DNA of 64,000 nucleotides from Bacillus vallismortis. GTDB lineage: Bacteria > Bacillota > Bacilli > Bacillales > Bacillaceae. The notes beneath the pieces are model-generated. The model worked only from the letters and a program-made list of their open reading frames with translations, was not told the origin of the DNA and searched no databases. Below are positions 45,923 to 56,691 of this stretch, one piece after another. The translations under genes and the position numbers were made by a program. The DNA lies in assembly GCF_004116955.1 (NCBI RefSeq), contig NZ_CP026362.1, positions 2,451,677 through 2,515,676 of the forward strand, given 5' to 3'. The number at the start of each line of letters is the position of its first letter. The first letter of the stretch is position 1.

Positions 45923-47587
45923 TTATCGTTCGAGCGGCACAACCGCATCGTGTAAAAGCTTGTTGAGGTTTTCTGTATGTTTGTTTTTCGTCTGCTCATC
46001 CCATTGGAATCGCTCGCTCATAAAATCAATAACGGCATCTTTATATGTTTTTACCCAATTGATATCAAAAAATAAACGTCCCGTTCTGCGGACAAAGAAG
46101 TCAGCAGGTGTTGCAGCCAACTCTTCTTCTATACTGTATTCTGCCTCAGCAAGAATATGAACCGGAATGTGGCGTTTCGCCGCCTCATCTTTCAGCGCTT
46201 CCACTCGGTTAAAGACTCGTTCTACGTTGGAGCCGTATCTGATCGCCAGCTGTTTTGCGTCTTTTTCTGATAAGCCGGCTGCGATTCCTTCTTTTGTTTT
46301 CGTCGTCACAAAGGACAGGAGATTTTTTGAACCGCCGACGTGTCCGCCTGAAATTGGCATGTTTTTTGTTTTACATGGACCAAAGTCCGTTTCGCCTTCT
46401 TCTTTCAAACGATCATTCACAAGATCGACGATATGCTCCGCCATTTTTCTGTATCCGGTCAGTTTCCCGCCGGCAATGGTGATTAAACCTGAGTCAGATG
46501 TCCAAATCTCGTCTTTCCGTGAAATTTCAGAAGGGTCTTTGCCTTCTTCATGAATGAGCGGACGCAGCCCCGCCCAGCTGGATTCAATGTCATTCGCAGT
46601 GATATTCAGCTCCGGGAACATGTAATTGATTGAACTGATGACGTAATCTCGATCCTCCGTTGTCATTCGCGGATGCTCCAGCGCCTCTTTGTAAACGGTG
46701 TCTGTCGTTCCCACGTATGTTTTGCCTTCACGAGGGATCGCAAATACCATACGGCCGTCAGGCGTATCGAAGTATACCGCCTGTTTCAGCGGAAAGACAG
46801 ACTGGTCAAATACAAGGTGAATGCCTTTTGTATGCTGCAAATGCTTTCCGTTATTCGAATGGTCTTTTTCTCTGAGCTGATCGACCCAAGGGCCTGTCGC
46901 ATTAACAATTTTTTTTGCGTACACTTTATATTCTTTCTCTGTCAGCACATCTTCAATTAATACACCGACCGCTTTGCCTTTTTCGTAAAGAAGCTCCTTC
47001 ACCTTGGAATAATTCACAGGCTCTGCCCCGAATTTTACCGCTTCCTTCATGACTTCGATTGTCAGTCTCGCATCGTCCGTACGGTATTCCACATAATACC
47101 CGCCCCCTTTTAAGCCGTCTTTTTTCACCAATGGCTCTTTTTGCAGCGTTTCCTTTGCAGAAAGCATGCTTCTTCGTTCTGACTTTTTCACACCTGCTAA
47201 GAAGTCATACACTCTTAAACCGATAGAAGTTGTGAATGAGCCGAATGTGCCGCCTTTATGAAACGGAAGCAGCATCCATTCCGGTGTCGTGACGTGCGGG
47301 CCGTTTTCATAAACAATCGCCCGTTCTTTCCCGACCTCGGCCACCATTTTCACTTCAAATTGTTTTAAATAGCGCAAGCCGCCATGAACAAGCTTCGTTG
47401 ACCGGCTTGATGTTCCCGCCGCGAAATCCTGCATTTCGCTGAGCGCGACCTTCATTCCCCTTGATGCCGCGTCAAGAGCCGTTCCCGCTCCTGTAATTCC
47501 TCCGCCGATAATGAATAAATCGTATGTTTTTTTCGTCATGTCTGTCAGCATGCGATCTCTTTCAAGACTAGAAAATTGATGTTTCAT
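45923..47587 (-). CDS. glpD: Glycerol-3-phosphate dehydrogenase GlpD
   Basis: 554-residue FAD enzyme oxidising glycerol-3-phosphate to dihydroxyacetone phosphate and passing electrons to menaquinone. FAD loop [17 protein letters not shown] near residue 27, the ATP/FAD-type YVGTTDT and [14 protein letters not shown]. Start ATG follows AAGGAGGAG. Its leader holds the GlpP-responsive terminator 47620-47677. Confidence 0.96.
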   Translation of the reverse strand: MKHQFSSLERDRMLTDMTKKTYDLFIIGGGITGAGTALDAASRGMKVALSEMQDFAAGTSSRSTKLVHGGLRYLKQFEVKMVAEVGKERAIVYENGPHVTTPEWMLLPFHKGGTFGSFTTSIGLRVYDFLAGVKKSERRSMLSAKETLQKEPLVKKDGLKGGGYYVEYRTDDARLTIEVMKEAVKFGAEPVNYSKVKELLYEKGKAVGVLIEDVLTEKEYKVYAKKIVNATGPWVDQLREKDHSNNGKHLQHTKGIHLVFDQSVFPLKQAVYFDTPDGRMVFAIPREGKTYVGTTDTVYKEALEHPRMTTEDRDYVISSINYMFPELNITANDIESSWAGLRPLIHEEGKDPSEISRKDEIWTSDSGLITIAGGKLTGYRKMAEHIVDLVNDRLKEEGETDFGPCKTKNMPISGGHVGGSKNLLSFVTTKTKEGIAAGLSEKDAKQLAIRYGSNVERVFNRVEALKDEAAKRHIPVHILAEAEYSIEEELAATPADFFVRRTGRLFFDINWVKTYKDAVIDFMSERFQWDEQTKNKHTENLNKLLHDAVVPLER

Positions 47588-47619
47588 TATTGCTCCTCCT
47601 TGTTGTCACGGTGTGTAAA

Positions 47620-47677
47620 TAGAAAAAGAGACCACAACAGCCAAAGTGCATACGTACACTTTGGTGCTGTGGTCTCT
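47620..47677 (-). promoter_or_regulatory. GlpP-responsive terminator in the glpD leader
   Basis: A long inverted repeat (AGAGACCACAGCACC ... against GG-TGTTGTGGTCTCT) with a U-run in the minus-strand RNA. In B. subtilis GlpP with glycerol-3-phosphate antiterminates here. A -10-like TATACT lies upstream (complement at 47713-47718). Confidence 0.85.
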
Positions 47678-47731
47678 CCCCATCTCAGGACCGTTCTTAT
47701 TAACTTGTCATCAGTATATCATACTCTCATT

Positions 47732-49240
<1,509 letters not shown>

Positions 49241-50065
49241 TTAAATATATTTTGAATTTGATAATGTTTTAGCTGAATGTGTTTTCGTATAGCCATAGAG
49301 CCCTAACAATACCACAACCAATATAACGCTTACAATCCAGAAACTGCTTGTGATATGCCCTTTAAATGCGGCGTTGTAAAATACGCCCCCAAACGAACCG
49401 CCTAAGATCGGGCCGACTACCGGTATCCAGGCGTATTTCCAGTTTGATGATCCCTTCCCCGGTATCGGAAGAAAAGCGTGGACAATCCGCGGACCTAAGT
49501 CGCGGGCCGGATTAATCGCATAGCCGGTGGTGCCCCCCAGAGAAATACCGATCGCCACAATGAGAAAACCAACGATTAAAGGGTTAAGCCCTTCTGTAAA
49601 TTGATTTGCCCCAATGGACAAGATGCCAAGCACAAGGACAAATGTCCCGATCACTTCACTTAACACGTTTGAAAATGTGTGCGGAATGCTGGGTCCGGTT
49701 GAGAAAACACCCAGCTTGGCAGCGGGATCATCCGTTGTTTTCCAATGCGGAAGGTAATGCAGATAGATCACAACCGCACCGATGATCGCACCGATCATTT
49801 GCGCCGCAATATAAACCGGAACCTCTTTCCACGGAAAATCCCCAACAAATGCAAGCGCTATCGTTAGCGCCGGATTCAAGTGGGCTCCGCTGATGCCGCC
49901 AACCGCATAAGCCGCCATGGCAACACCCAATCCCCATCCGAATACAATAACAATCCAGCCAGACTGGAATGAAAGCGATTTCTTTAAATTGACACCCGCA
50001 CAAACACCTGCCCCAAAAATGATCAGCAGCATCGTACCGATGACTTCTCCCCAAAATGCTGTCAT
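49241..50065 (-). CDS. glpF: Glycerol facilitator GlpF
   Basis: 274-residue aquaglyceroporin, six TM helices with two half-helices carrying NPA at 64-66 and 185-187. The Asp after the second NPA (NPARD) is the usual mark of a glycerol channel. It lets glycerol diffuse in; GlpK traps it. Start ATG follows AGGAGG. First gene of the glpFK operon. Confidence 0.96.
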   Translation of the reverse strand: MTAFWGEVIGTMLLIIFGAGVCAGVNLKKSLSFQSGWIVIVFGWGLGVAMAAYAVGGISGAHLNPALTIALAFVGDFPWKEVPVYIAAQMIGAIIGAVVIYLHYLPHWKTTDDPAAKLGVFSTGPSIPHTFSNVLSEVIGTFVLVLGILSIGANQFTEGLNPLIVGFLIVAIGISLGGTTGYAINPARDLGPRIVHAFLPIPGKGSSNWKYAWIPVVGPILGGSFGGVFYNAAFKGHITSSFWIVSVILVVVLLGLYGYTKTHSAKTLSNSKYI

Positions 50066-50120
50066 AGCACATTCCTCCTAAAGTCACGATTAACAGTATG
50101 ATAGAGAAGAAGAGAATAAA

Positions 50121-50181
50121 AAAACCACAACAAACCGCTTTACTGGTGCATAGACATGTACCGTAAAGAGCTGCTGTGGTC
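50121..50181 (-). promoter_or_regulatory. GlpP-responsive terminator in the glpFK leader
   Basis: Minus-strand ACCACAGCAG...CTTTAC pairs with GTAAAG...TGTTGTGGT, followed by T7. Partner of the glpD leader element, with a similar ACCACAGCA core. Confidence 0.85.
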
Positions 50182-50217
50182 TCCGAGTTCTCCATCACAA
50201 TGTATTAACCTAGTGCA

Positions 50218-50246
50218 ATTGTATCAGTGGATGTAAGCGGTGTCAA
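50218..50246 (-). promoter_or_regulatory. glpFK promoter with embedded cre site
   Basis: Minus-strand TTGACA, 17-bp spacer, TACAAT. The spacer and the -35 contain TGACACCGCTTACA (complement 50232-50245), a perfect match to the cre consensus TGWNANCGNTNWCA. CcpA binding here would block the polymerase when glucose is present. It overlaps the glpP 3' end by 4 bp. Confidence 0.85.
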
Positions 50247-50818
50247 TCACTTTCTGTCAAAAAGTTTTCATATTCCTTCCATAATTTGGTGTTTGATGTT
50301 GTGACGGCCACAGCCCCCGCTTTCAAGGCCCGTTCCACATCCTCTTCCGTGCGGATGAAACCGCCGGCAAAAATAGGAATCCCCGTTTTCTCTTTTATTT
50401 CTTGGATGAGTGACGGAACGATGCCTGGCAGCACTTCAATGAAGTCAGGTTTATGCTTGCCGACAAATTCCATGCTTTTCTGCATCGCGCTTGTATCAAG
50501 CAGAAATAAACGCTGAATCGCATAAATCTTCTTTTGCTTCGCTTTGGCAATCACGTTCGATCTTGTGGAAATAATCCCGGCGGGCTTAATGTCCTGGCAA
50601 ATGAACTCCGCTCCGTATTCGTCATGCTTAATTCCTTGAATAAGATCGACGTGCACCATCATGTTCTTTCCGTGCTTTTGTGCCTCTCTGATCACGCCCT
50701 TCAGCTGGCCGAGATGAATATCAAGAATAACACCATAGGAAAATGAACTGTTCAAAAACTCATCAAATTGCTTCATATTGCGAATAGCCGGTAAAATCGG
50801 CTGGTTGTGAAAACTCAT
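50243..50818 (-). CDS. glpP: Glycerol operon antiterminator GlpP
   Basis: 191-residue RNA-binding antiterminator with a TIM-barrel-like glycerol-3-phosphate-binding fold ([28 protein letters not shown] near the end). With glycerol-3-phosphate it binds the leaders of glpFK and glpD and prevents termination; it also stabilises glpD mRNA. Start follows AAAGGAG. It lies 30 nt downstream of yhxA. Confidence 0.95.
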   Translation of the reverse strand: MSFHNQPILPAIRNMKQFDEFLNSSFSYGVILDIHLGQLKGVIREAQKHGKNMMVHVDLIQGIKHDEYGAEFICQDIKPAGIISTRSNVIAKAKQKKIYAIQRLFLLDTSAMQKSMEFVGKHKPDFIEVLPGIVPSLIQEIKEKTGIPIFAGGFIRTEEDVERALKAGAVAVTTSNTKLWKEYENFLTESD

Positions 50819-50848
50819 CGTGTGCTCCTTTAATCATTCACTTTTATG

Positions 50849-52201
50849 TTAAATCGTCTGAAAGCTATCTTTCACCGTTTTCACGATAAAGGAAAGGTCC
50901 TCTTCTGTCAGGCAAAATGGCGGCGCGATCTGGATGACGTTGTTGTAGCCGGCGACTGTATCGCCGTTTTTGCCGATAATCAGCCCTTTTTCTTTACACG
51001 CCGTAACCACTTGGTTTACTTTATCTGCATCAGCCGGTTCTTTTGTCAATTGATCTTTGACAAGCTCAATTCCGATCAGCAGCCCTTTTCCTCTCACATC
51101 TCCGACTGCCGGGTGTTCTCTTAAGGCTTGAAGTTCACCCAAAAGCGTTGCTCCAAGATCGCGGGATCGCTGAATCAGCTGTTCGTCCTCCATGATTTGC
51201 ATGTTTTTCAACGCCAACGCACAGGCAGCCGGGCTTCCGCCGAACGTGTTCACATGGCGAAAACGGTCGTAAGGCGCTTCCCCCTGATACGCTTCGAAAA
51301 TGTCCCGTTTAACAGCAGTCGCTGACAAAGGCAAATACGCACTGGTGATTCCCTTTGCCATCGTAATGATATCAGGCTTCACGCCGTAATGCATAAATCC
51401 GAACGGCTCGCCTGTCCGTCCAAACCCGCAGATGACTTCATCGCAAATCAAAAGAGCTCCGTGACGGCGGCAAATGTCCTCCACCTTTTTCATATAACCA
51501 TCCGGCGGCATTAAGATGCCTCCTCCTGTAATGATGGGCTCCATGATGACCCCGGCAATCGTTTCGCTTAACTCCCATGTCATGATGCGGTCAATTTCAT
51601 TTGCGCTTTCAAGCGTGTCGGCATCCTCCGGGTTCCGGTATACATCTGGCGGAGCTGCATGCAGGAACCCTTGGCTTAATGGCTCATATTTATATTTCCG
51701 CTGCGCCTGTCCGGTAGCTGAGAGCGCTCCCAATGTGTTGCCGTGGTATGCCCTGTATCTTGAGATAAATTTATAACGGCTGTGGTCGCCGTTTTGCAGA
51801 TGGTACTGGCGGGCGATTTTAAAAGCAGTTTCGTTTGCTTCAGATCCGCTGTTGGAGAAAAAGATGACATAATCGCCGCCAAGCCATTCATTCAGCTTTT
51901 CCGCCAGTTGAATTGCCGGCGCATGACTTTGTGTTAACGGGTAATAAGGCAGCTCCTTTAGTTGTTCATAGGCAGCCTCAGCAAGCTCCTTTCTGCCATA
52001 ACCTATATTGACGCACCACAAACCGGACATCGCATCCAAATAGCGGCGTCCGTCTATGTCGGTCACCCAGGCCCCCTCGGCCTTTTGGGCAATCAGGCTG
52101 TCCGCTTGATGCGCTCCCTTCATGGCATGCCACACAAATTGCTCATCTTTTTGCTTTAATCCCTGATGTTGCTGAATGTTTTCCATCCCCATCATCTCCA
52201 T
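50849..52201 (-). CDS. yhxA: Class III aminotransferase YhxA
   Basis: 450-residue omega-type PLP aminotransferase. Gly/Ser loop SNSGSEANETAFKIAR, LICDEVICGFGRTG, and the lysine of ITMAKGITSAYLP are intact. It probably acts on adenosylmethionine-like, beta-amino or omega-amino donors; substrate unknown. Start is uncertain: 52201 gives the length I recall for 168, while ATG 52186 (MENIQQ) has the better ribosome binding site and ATG 52216 has none. Confidence 0.88.
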   Translation of the reverse strand: MEMMGMENIQQHQGLKQKDEQFVWHAMKGAHQADSLIAQKAEGAWVTDIDGRRYLDAMSGLWCVNIGYGRKELAEAAYEQLKELPYYPLTQSHAPAIQLAEKLNEWLGGDYVIFFSNSGSEANETAFKIARQYHLQNGDHSRYKFISRYRAYHGNTLGALSATGQAQRKYKYEPLSQGFLHAAPPDVYRNPEDADTLESANEIDRIMTWELSETIAGVIMEPIITGGGILMPPDGYMKKVEDICRRHGALLICDEVICGFGRTGEPFGFMHYGVKPDIITMAKGITSAYLPLSATAVKRDIFEAYQGEAPYDRFRHVNTFGGSPAACALALKNMQIMEDEQLIQRSRDLGATLLGELQALREHPAVGDVRGKGLLIGIELVKDQLTKEPADADKVNQVVTACKEKGLIIGKNGDTVAGYNNVIQIAPPFCLTEEDLSFIVKTVKDSFQTI

Positions 52202-52216
52202 TTCATTAGCATTCAC

Positions 52217-52675
52217 TAAAGTGCCAATTCAATTGAAACAGACCTTCTCTTATGTGGTGTCTTGGTGATGATTTCCCTGCCTTCAATATAAAGCCAGACG
52301 GGGTTAGAGTCAATAAACCACGGAAAGAATAAAACATCCGCAGCAGAACAGGCACATTGTTCTTGTTACAGGTGCATGGAGAGCCTATCAAACGATGCAA
52401 AGGAAAAAGGAATAGAACATTATCGTATTTTGGAAAGACATTGTGAAAGTTTTATACCTATTCAAATGTTACTGGACTGCCCACACGTCTAACACATTGG
52501 ATCAACCGTTTTAAAGGTGTGAAACTACATATTTAGCTCTTCTTTAACTAACGGAGCAGAATAACGATAAGAAACATGATAAAACGAGAACATCTTTGAC
52601 GATATTTTATCACTAGCCTATTCTATTCAAGAAGGCTTTGGAAGAAGAAGTATTAAAAATAAGGAGTACAAAGCA
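52217..52675. other. AT-rich intergenic stretch, possible insertion flank
   Basis: 459 bp between yhxA and the MepB-like gene. Its base composition is clearly poorer in GC than the neighbours. A 38-codon frame at 52376-52492 (MESLSNDAKEKGIEHYRILE...) may be a gene remnant; I do not recognise it. No tRNA, terminal repeat or integrase is visible. Confidence 0.4.
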
Positions 52676-53185
52676 GTGAATGAATTTTATAAGGCATTAA
52701 CATATGTAAATAAATTGTTTTATGAACCAAATCACTTCACTATAAATGCAATTCGAGAAGAAGCTCAAAATTCAGATTACGGAGCGGGTATATTTCAGCT
52801 TCACTCAAAATCGATAAGATTTAGAGTCGCAAAAATAACACCTAACAAGATCGGGCAGTTTGTTGCTTTTTGGGAAAAAGATGGGAATGATAAAAACCAA
52901 GCCTTTTCATATGAAAAAGCTACTGATTTATTGGTTATCAATACGTTTACCAATCATAACAAGTTTGGACAATTCGTTTTTCCAAAAGAAGTTCTTGTCA
53001 AACAAAATATCTTAAAAACAGCCACTACAAAAGGAAAAATGGGAATTAGAGTTTACCCTAGATGGGAAACCCCCACTAGCAAACAAGCTATCGAAACACA
53101 AAAATGGCAGTTAGCGTATTTTGTCGAGGTGAACAATACAAACCGTTTTTCAGTGCGAGAATTATTAAAGCTATATTCTAATTAA
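52676..53185 (+). CDS. MepB-family protein
   Basis: 169 residues. The segments FRVAKITPNKIGQFVAFWEK, FGQFVFPKEVL and MGIRVYPRWE...KQAIETQKWQ match the pattern of MepB, encoded with the MepRA multidrug efflux system of Staphylococcus aureus; biochemical function is not known. GTG 52676 follows AAGGAG. No mepA-like MATE gene or mepR lies next to it. The gene is AT-rich and absent at this place in 168 as I remember, so transfer is likely. Confidence 0.75.
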   Translation: MNEFYKALTYVNKLFYEPNHFTINAIREEAQNSDYGAGIFQLHSKSIRFRVAKITPNKIGQFVAFWEKDGNDKNQAFSYEKATDLLVINTFTNHNKFGQFVFPKEVLVKQNILKTATTKGKMGIRVYPRWETPTSKQAIETQKWQLAYFVEVNNTNRFSVRELLKLYSN

Positions 53186-53251
53186 AATCGGATAACCGAG
53201 TAGCTGGGAACCTCAAAATGTAACAAATTTTTCAATTCCGCTTATGATAAA

Positions 53252-53276
53252 AAACCCGCCAATTCAGGCGGGTTTC
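53252..53276. terminator. Bidirectional terminator before yhcX
   Basis: AAACCCGCC / GGCGGGTTT stem, 6-nt loop, A/T runs on both sides. Confidence 0.9.
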
Positions 53277-53280
53277 AGAA

Positions 53281-54822
53281 TTATTTTTTATATTGAATAT
53301 GATAAATATCACGGCGTCTGTCTTTTAGCTGGCGTACTGTACCGTTTTGGCGCTGCCTTCTGAGAATTTCCAGATCAACATCACCGATGACGACCATCTC
53401 GATATTTGGATTTGTTTCGCCGACAATGCCGTCTCTGGCGAATTCAAAATCAGATGGTGCGAAAATGCCTGACTGAGCGTATTGGATATCCATGTTTTCC
53501 GTTTGCGGAAGGTTTCCAACCGTCCCGGAGATGACCGTATAAATTTGATTTTCAACCGCTCTTGCCTGCGAACAGTATCTAACACGCAAGTAGCCTTGGC
53601 GGTCTTCTGTGCAAAACGGCGTAAAAATGATTTTTGCGCCTTTATCCGCCGCAATCCGGGCAAGCTCAGGAAATTCGATGTCATAACAGATTTGAATCGC
53701 GATTTTTCCGCAGTCCGTATCAAACACGCGCACCTGGTCTCCGGCGCTGATTCCCCACCATTTGCGCTCATTCGGCGTAATATGGAGTTTATATTGCTTT
53801 TCGATCGTCCCATCCCGTCTGAACAAGTAAGCGATATTATAGATCTTGTCTTCCTCTTCGACAAAATGAGACCCGCCGATTATGTTGACGTTGTACTTTA
53901 CGGCCAAATCAGTAAACAGGCTGATGTAATCTTCTGTATACTCGGTAATTCTCTGAACCGCCAAGCTCGGTGACCGTTCCTCGAGGAAAGACATCAGCTG
54001 GGTTGTGAAAATCTCCGGGAACACCGCGAAATCTGAGCGCGCGTCGGAAGCGACATCGACATAGTATTCTACTTGATTGGCAAATTCCTCAAAGGAATAA
54101 ATTTTCTTCATTTCGTATTGGATGACACAAATTCTTACAGGGAAAGCCGATTTATAATAGCGTTTTGTCTGCTGCGGAAGGTAATCGACATTATTCCATT
54201 CCATCAGCGTCGCATACTTGATCGAAGCCGTATCATCCGGGAGATAATTCGGGTTAATCCGCATAAGGGTAAAGCCGTTCATCAGCTGAAAAGAAAGGAC
54301 CGGATCGTAAATTTGGTGGCGTGTCACCTGTTCCACATACTCTCTCGCCGTCATTTCATCCGCATATTTGTGAAAGTTTGGAATCCGTCCGCCTATAATG
54401 ATGCTTTTCAGATTTAAACGTCTGGCCAAATCCTTTCTCGCCTCATACAAACGGTGGCCGATCTTCATCCGTCTGTATTTCGGATGCACCATGACCTCAA
54501 TGCCGTACATATTCAAGCCATCCGGATTATGATTGGTGATATAACCGTCATCTGTAATGTCCTGCCACGTATGGCGGTCATCGTATTCATCAAAATTAAT
54601 CAGGAGGCTTGAGCACGAACCGATAATTTCGCCTTCGAATTCTGCACAAAACTGCCCGTCGGGAAAATGCTCCAAATGGCTGATTAAATGCTCCCGCTTC
54701 CAAGGCTCCATCCCCGGAAAACAGTCCTTTTGAAGATCAATAATCTTGTCGAGATCTTTCTCTTCGATATTGCGAATAATCATTTTCTTTTCAAAACGGG
54801 TCAAATCTAATTTCTCAGACAT
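53281..54822 (-). CDS. yhcX: GNAT-nitrilase fusion protein YhcX
   Basis: 513 residues. An N-terminal GNAT acetyltransferase (about 12-200, with YRRMKIGHRLYEARKDL as the acetyl-CoA loop) is fused to a C-terminal carbon-nitrogen hydrolase (about 225-490). The nitrilase triad is visible: Glu in FAVFPEIF, Lys in YKLHITP and Cys in IAIQICYDIEFPE. It is likely an amidase linked to acyl transfer; substrate unknown. Start ATG follows AAAGGAGCG, 14 nt after yhcW. Confidence 0.9.
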   Translation of the reverse strand: MSEKLDLTRFEKKMIIRNIEEKDLDKIIDLQKDCFPGMEPWKREHLISHLEHFPDGQFCAEFEGEIIGSCSSLLINFDEYDDRHTWQDITDDGYITNHNPDGLNMYGIEVMVHPKYRRMKIGHRLYEARKDLARRLNLKSIIIGGRIPNFHKYADEMTAREYVEQVTRHQIYDPVLSFQLMNGFTLMRINPNYLPDDTASIKYATLMEWNNVDYLPQQTKRYYKSAFPVRICVIQYEMKKIYSFEEFANQVEYYVDVASDARSDFAVFPEIFTTQLMSFLEERSPSLAVQRITEYTEDYISLFTDLAVKYNVNIIGGSHFVEEEDKIYNIAYLFRRDGTIEKQYKLHITPNERKWWGISAGDQVRVFDTDCGKIAIQICYDIEFPELARIAADKGAKIIFTPFCTEDRQGYLRVRYCSQARAVENQIYTVISGTVGNLPQTENMDIQYAQSGIFAPSDFEFARDGIVGETNPNIEMVVIGDVDLEILRRQRQNGTVRQLKDRRRDIYHIQYKK

Positions 54823-54836
54823 CTTCTCGCTCCTTT

Positions 54837-55499
54837 CTAGTGTTGTGCGTTCAGGTGGTCAAGCAATAGGGCGAGCTCCATTTCCGCCATTGATTCAAGC
54901 CGGTGATCATAGTCTTCAAACAATAAGGTGCCCGTCACTTTATTCGGGACGATGACACACTTCATCCCCGCCCTTTTCGCAGCAATCGAACCATTAACAG
55001 AATCCTCAAACGCGAGACATTCAGATGGCGATACCCCAAGATTTTTAGCCGCCAATATATACAGCTCTGGATTCGGCTTCACCTCTTCCACATCATCCGC
55101 CGTTTGAATGACCTCAAATTCATCAAACAGGCCGATTTGCTTCAAATGGCCCGACACCCACTTATAATCAGAACTGGAGGCAAGCCCTACTTTTAAGCCT
55201 AAATCCTTTGCCGCATTCAAATACGCTTCGACACCAGGTCTCGCTTTTTCTGTTTCCATGCGTTTCGTAAACCGCTCTCTTCTCAAAGTTGTCAGCTCTT
55301 CATGGTTCAGCTTTTGGCCGATCTGCTCTTCTAAATATTCAAAAGGCTGAAATCCCGCGGCTGTTCCGATGACCTTTCCCCAAACGGATAGCGGCAGGAC
55401 TGAGCCATGTTCCTCAAATATTTCCTGAAGGACTTCATATTCGTGTGTTTCAGTATCAAGAATCAGTCCGTCAAAATCAAAAATTAACGCTTTAATCAC
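54837..55499 (-). CDS. yhcW: HAD-superfamily phosphatase YhcW
   Basis: 220-residue HAD hydrolase of the beta-phosphoglucomutase-like group: nucleophile motif DFDGLILDTE, motif II SSS, Lys/motif III KPNPELY and EDSVNG. GTG 55499 is chosen because AAAGGAGTTG lies about 6 nt upstream; the longer frame has no ribosome binding site. Probably cotranscribed with yhcX. Substrate unknown. Confidence 0.88.
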   Translation of the reverse strand: MIKALIFDFDGLILDTETHEYEVLQEIFEEHGSVLPLSVWGKVIGTAAGFQPFEYLEEQIGQKLNHEELTTLRRERFTKRMETEKARPGVEAYLNAAKDLGLKVGLASSSDYKWVSGHLKQIGLFDEFEVIQTADDVEEVKPNPELYILAAKNLGVSPSECLAFEDSVNGSIAAKRAGMKCVIVPNKVTGTLLFEDYDHRLESMAEMELALLLDHLNAQH

Positions 55500-55591
55500 T
55501 GCGTACAACTCCTTTAGCCCAAATTGAGACATATGTATACACTCACTATACCCCGAAACATGCCTGCATTCAAAAAGTAAGGTTTATGTGA

Positions 55592-55622
55592 AGAAAGAGC
55601 CTGCACACCGCAAGCTCTTTCT
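55592..55622 (-). terminator. Terminator after yhcV
   Basis: AGAAAGAGC / GCTCTTTCT hairpin with an imperfect inner part. Confidence 0.7.
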
Positions 55623-55624
55623 GA

Positions 55625-56047
55625 TTAATGAATGTTTTGATGAGAAATGTTTGTCAACGCTGCTCCCGCAGATTCGTTCGACATCTGATTGACTGCCAGG
55701 TCTCCAAGCGCAACGATCCCGACTAGATTGTTTTGATCTACAATAGGAAGGCGGCGGATTTGGTGCTGGGCCATCAGCTGCGACGCGTCTTGCAAGCTCA
55801 TATTAGGATTTCCTGATATGAGGTCTGTTGACATCACTTCTGAAACGGGTGTCTGGCCATCTCGGCCCTCTGCTGTGGTTCTTAATGCAATGTCGCGGTC
55901 AGTCAGCATTCCTTTTAAAGCACCTTGCTCTACAACGGGAATCGCCCCGACATTATATTGGTTCATGAGAGAAGCCGCTTCCTGAATCGTTTGATTCGGA
56001 GAAACGGTCGCCACCTGCGTTGTCATTGTATTTTGAACTGAACTCAT
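55625..56047 (-). CDS. yhcV: Two-CBS-domain protein YhcV
   Basis: 140 residues consisting almost only of two CBS domains (about 5-60 and 72-130), ending in QMSNESAGAALTNIS. Such proteins bind adenine nucleotides and often regulate a partner. ATG 56047 follows AAAGGGGTG at 7 nt. No partner gene is apparent. Confidence 0.9.
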   Translation of the reverse strand: MSSVQNTMTTQVATVSPNQTIQEAASLMNQYNVGAIPVVEQGALKGMLTDRDIALRTTAEGRDGQTPVSEVMSTDLISGNPNMSLQDASQLMAQHQIRRLPIVDQNNLVGIVALGDLAVNQMSNESAGAALTNISHQNIH

Positions 56048-56142
56048 AGTCAGCACCCCTTTCAACCATTAGTATGTTCAGACACGTGCTGATTAAAAAG
56101 GGAGTTAGAGGAAAGGTTTTATGATATGATTTCTTTGATGCC

Positions 56143-56176
56143 AAAAGGAGCTTTTCTGAAAACGAAAAGCTCCTGC
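56143..56176 (-). terminator. Terminator after yhcU
   Basis: AGGAGCTTTTC / GAAAAGCTCCT perfect stem with a 7-nt loop and TTTT on the minus strand. Confidence 0.85.
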
Positions 56177-56183
56177 CGGCGGA

Positions 56184-56582
56184 TTATACCAACCTTCTGT
56201 AACCGGAAAAGGCTTGATTTGCCTTCAATTCAAAGTCAGAAAAAGCAAACGGAAAATAAATTCCAAAATCATTCAGCATTTTGCTGTTTTTCTCAAAAAT
56301 CGCCTGATTGTTTACATCAGTATGCGGGGAAGGCTTTGTCAGAATAATATGTATCATTTGCAGACAAGCCATAATTTGAAATGCTTCTTTTAATGTTCCT
56401 TGGTAATCATGGTTATTATTTAAAGACAGAACGCCTTTCTTTTTAAAGCGCTGAATGTCCAGTTCGGAGAAATAAAGAGGAAATACATCATGAAAAAGTT
56501 TCATTGACAGCTCCTTGATAAAGCTCTCCTGTTCTGCAGTTGCTGCGTTCACAATTCTCACGTCAATCACCTTTCTTGCCAT
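56184..56582 (-). CDS. yhcU: Conserved protein YhcU
   Basis: 132-residue soluble, helix-rich protein without a known catalytic motif; I recognise it by position and by AATAEQESFIKELSMKLFHDVFPLYF as YhcU (perhaps the DUF5365 family). ATG 56582 has AGGA at 6 nt. GTG 56561 (MRIVNAATAEQ) has the better AAAGGTG at 6 nt and may be the true start (125 aa). Function unknown. Confidence 0.8.
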   Translation of the reverse strand: MARKVIDVRIVNAATAEQESFIKELSMKLFHDVFPLYFSELDIQRFKKKGVLSLNNNHDYQGTLKEAFQIMACLQMIHIILTKPSPHTDVNNQAIFEKNSKMLNDFGIYFPFAFSDFELKANQAFSGYRRLV

Positions 56583-56691
56583 CGAATATCCTAACTCTTA
56601 CTCAAGAATAGCACAGAAAAAAACCCGAAAGCTAAGGTAAGTGTTTCCTATGAGAAACAGCGGCCTTCCGCTTTGAAAAGGAGTTATTAAT

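Noticed and set aside
52217-53250. Integrative element or prophage at the mepB-like gene
   Set aside because: No integrase, transposase, tRNA target or flanking direct repeats were seen; only composition and gene content suggest transfer.
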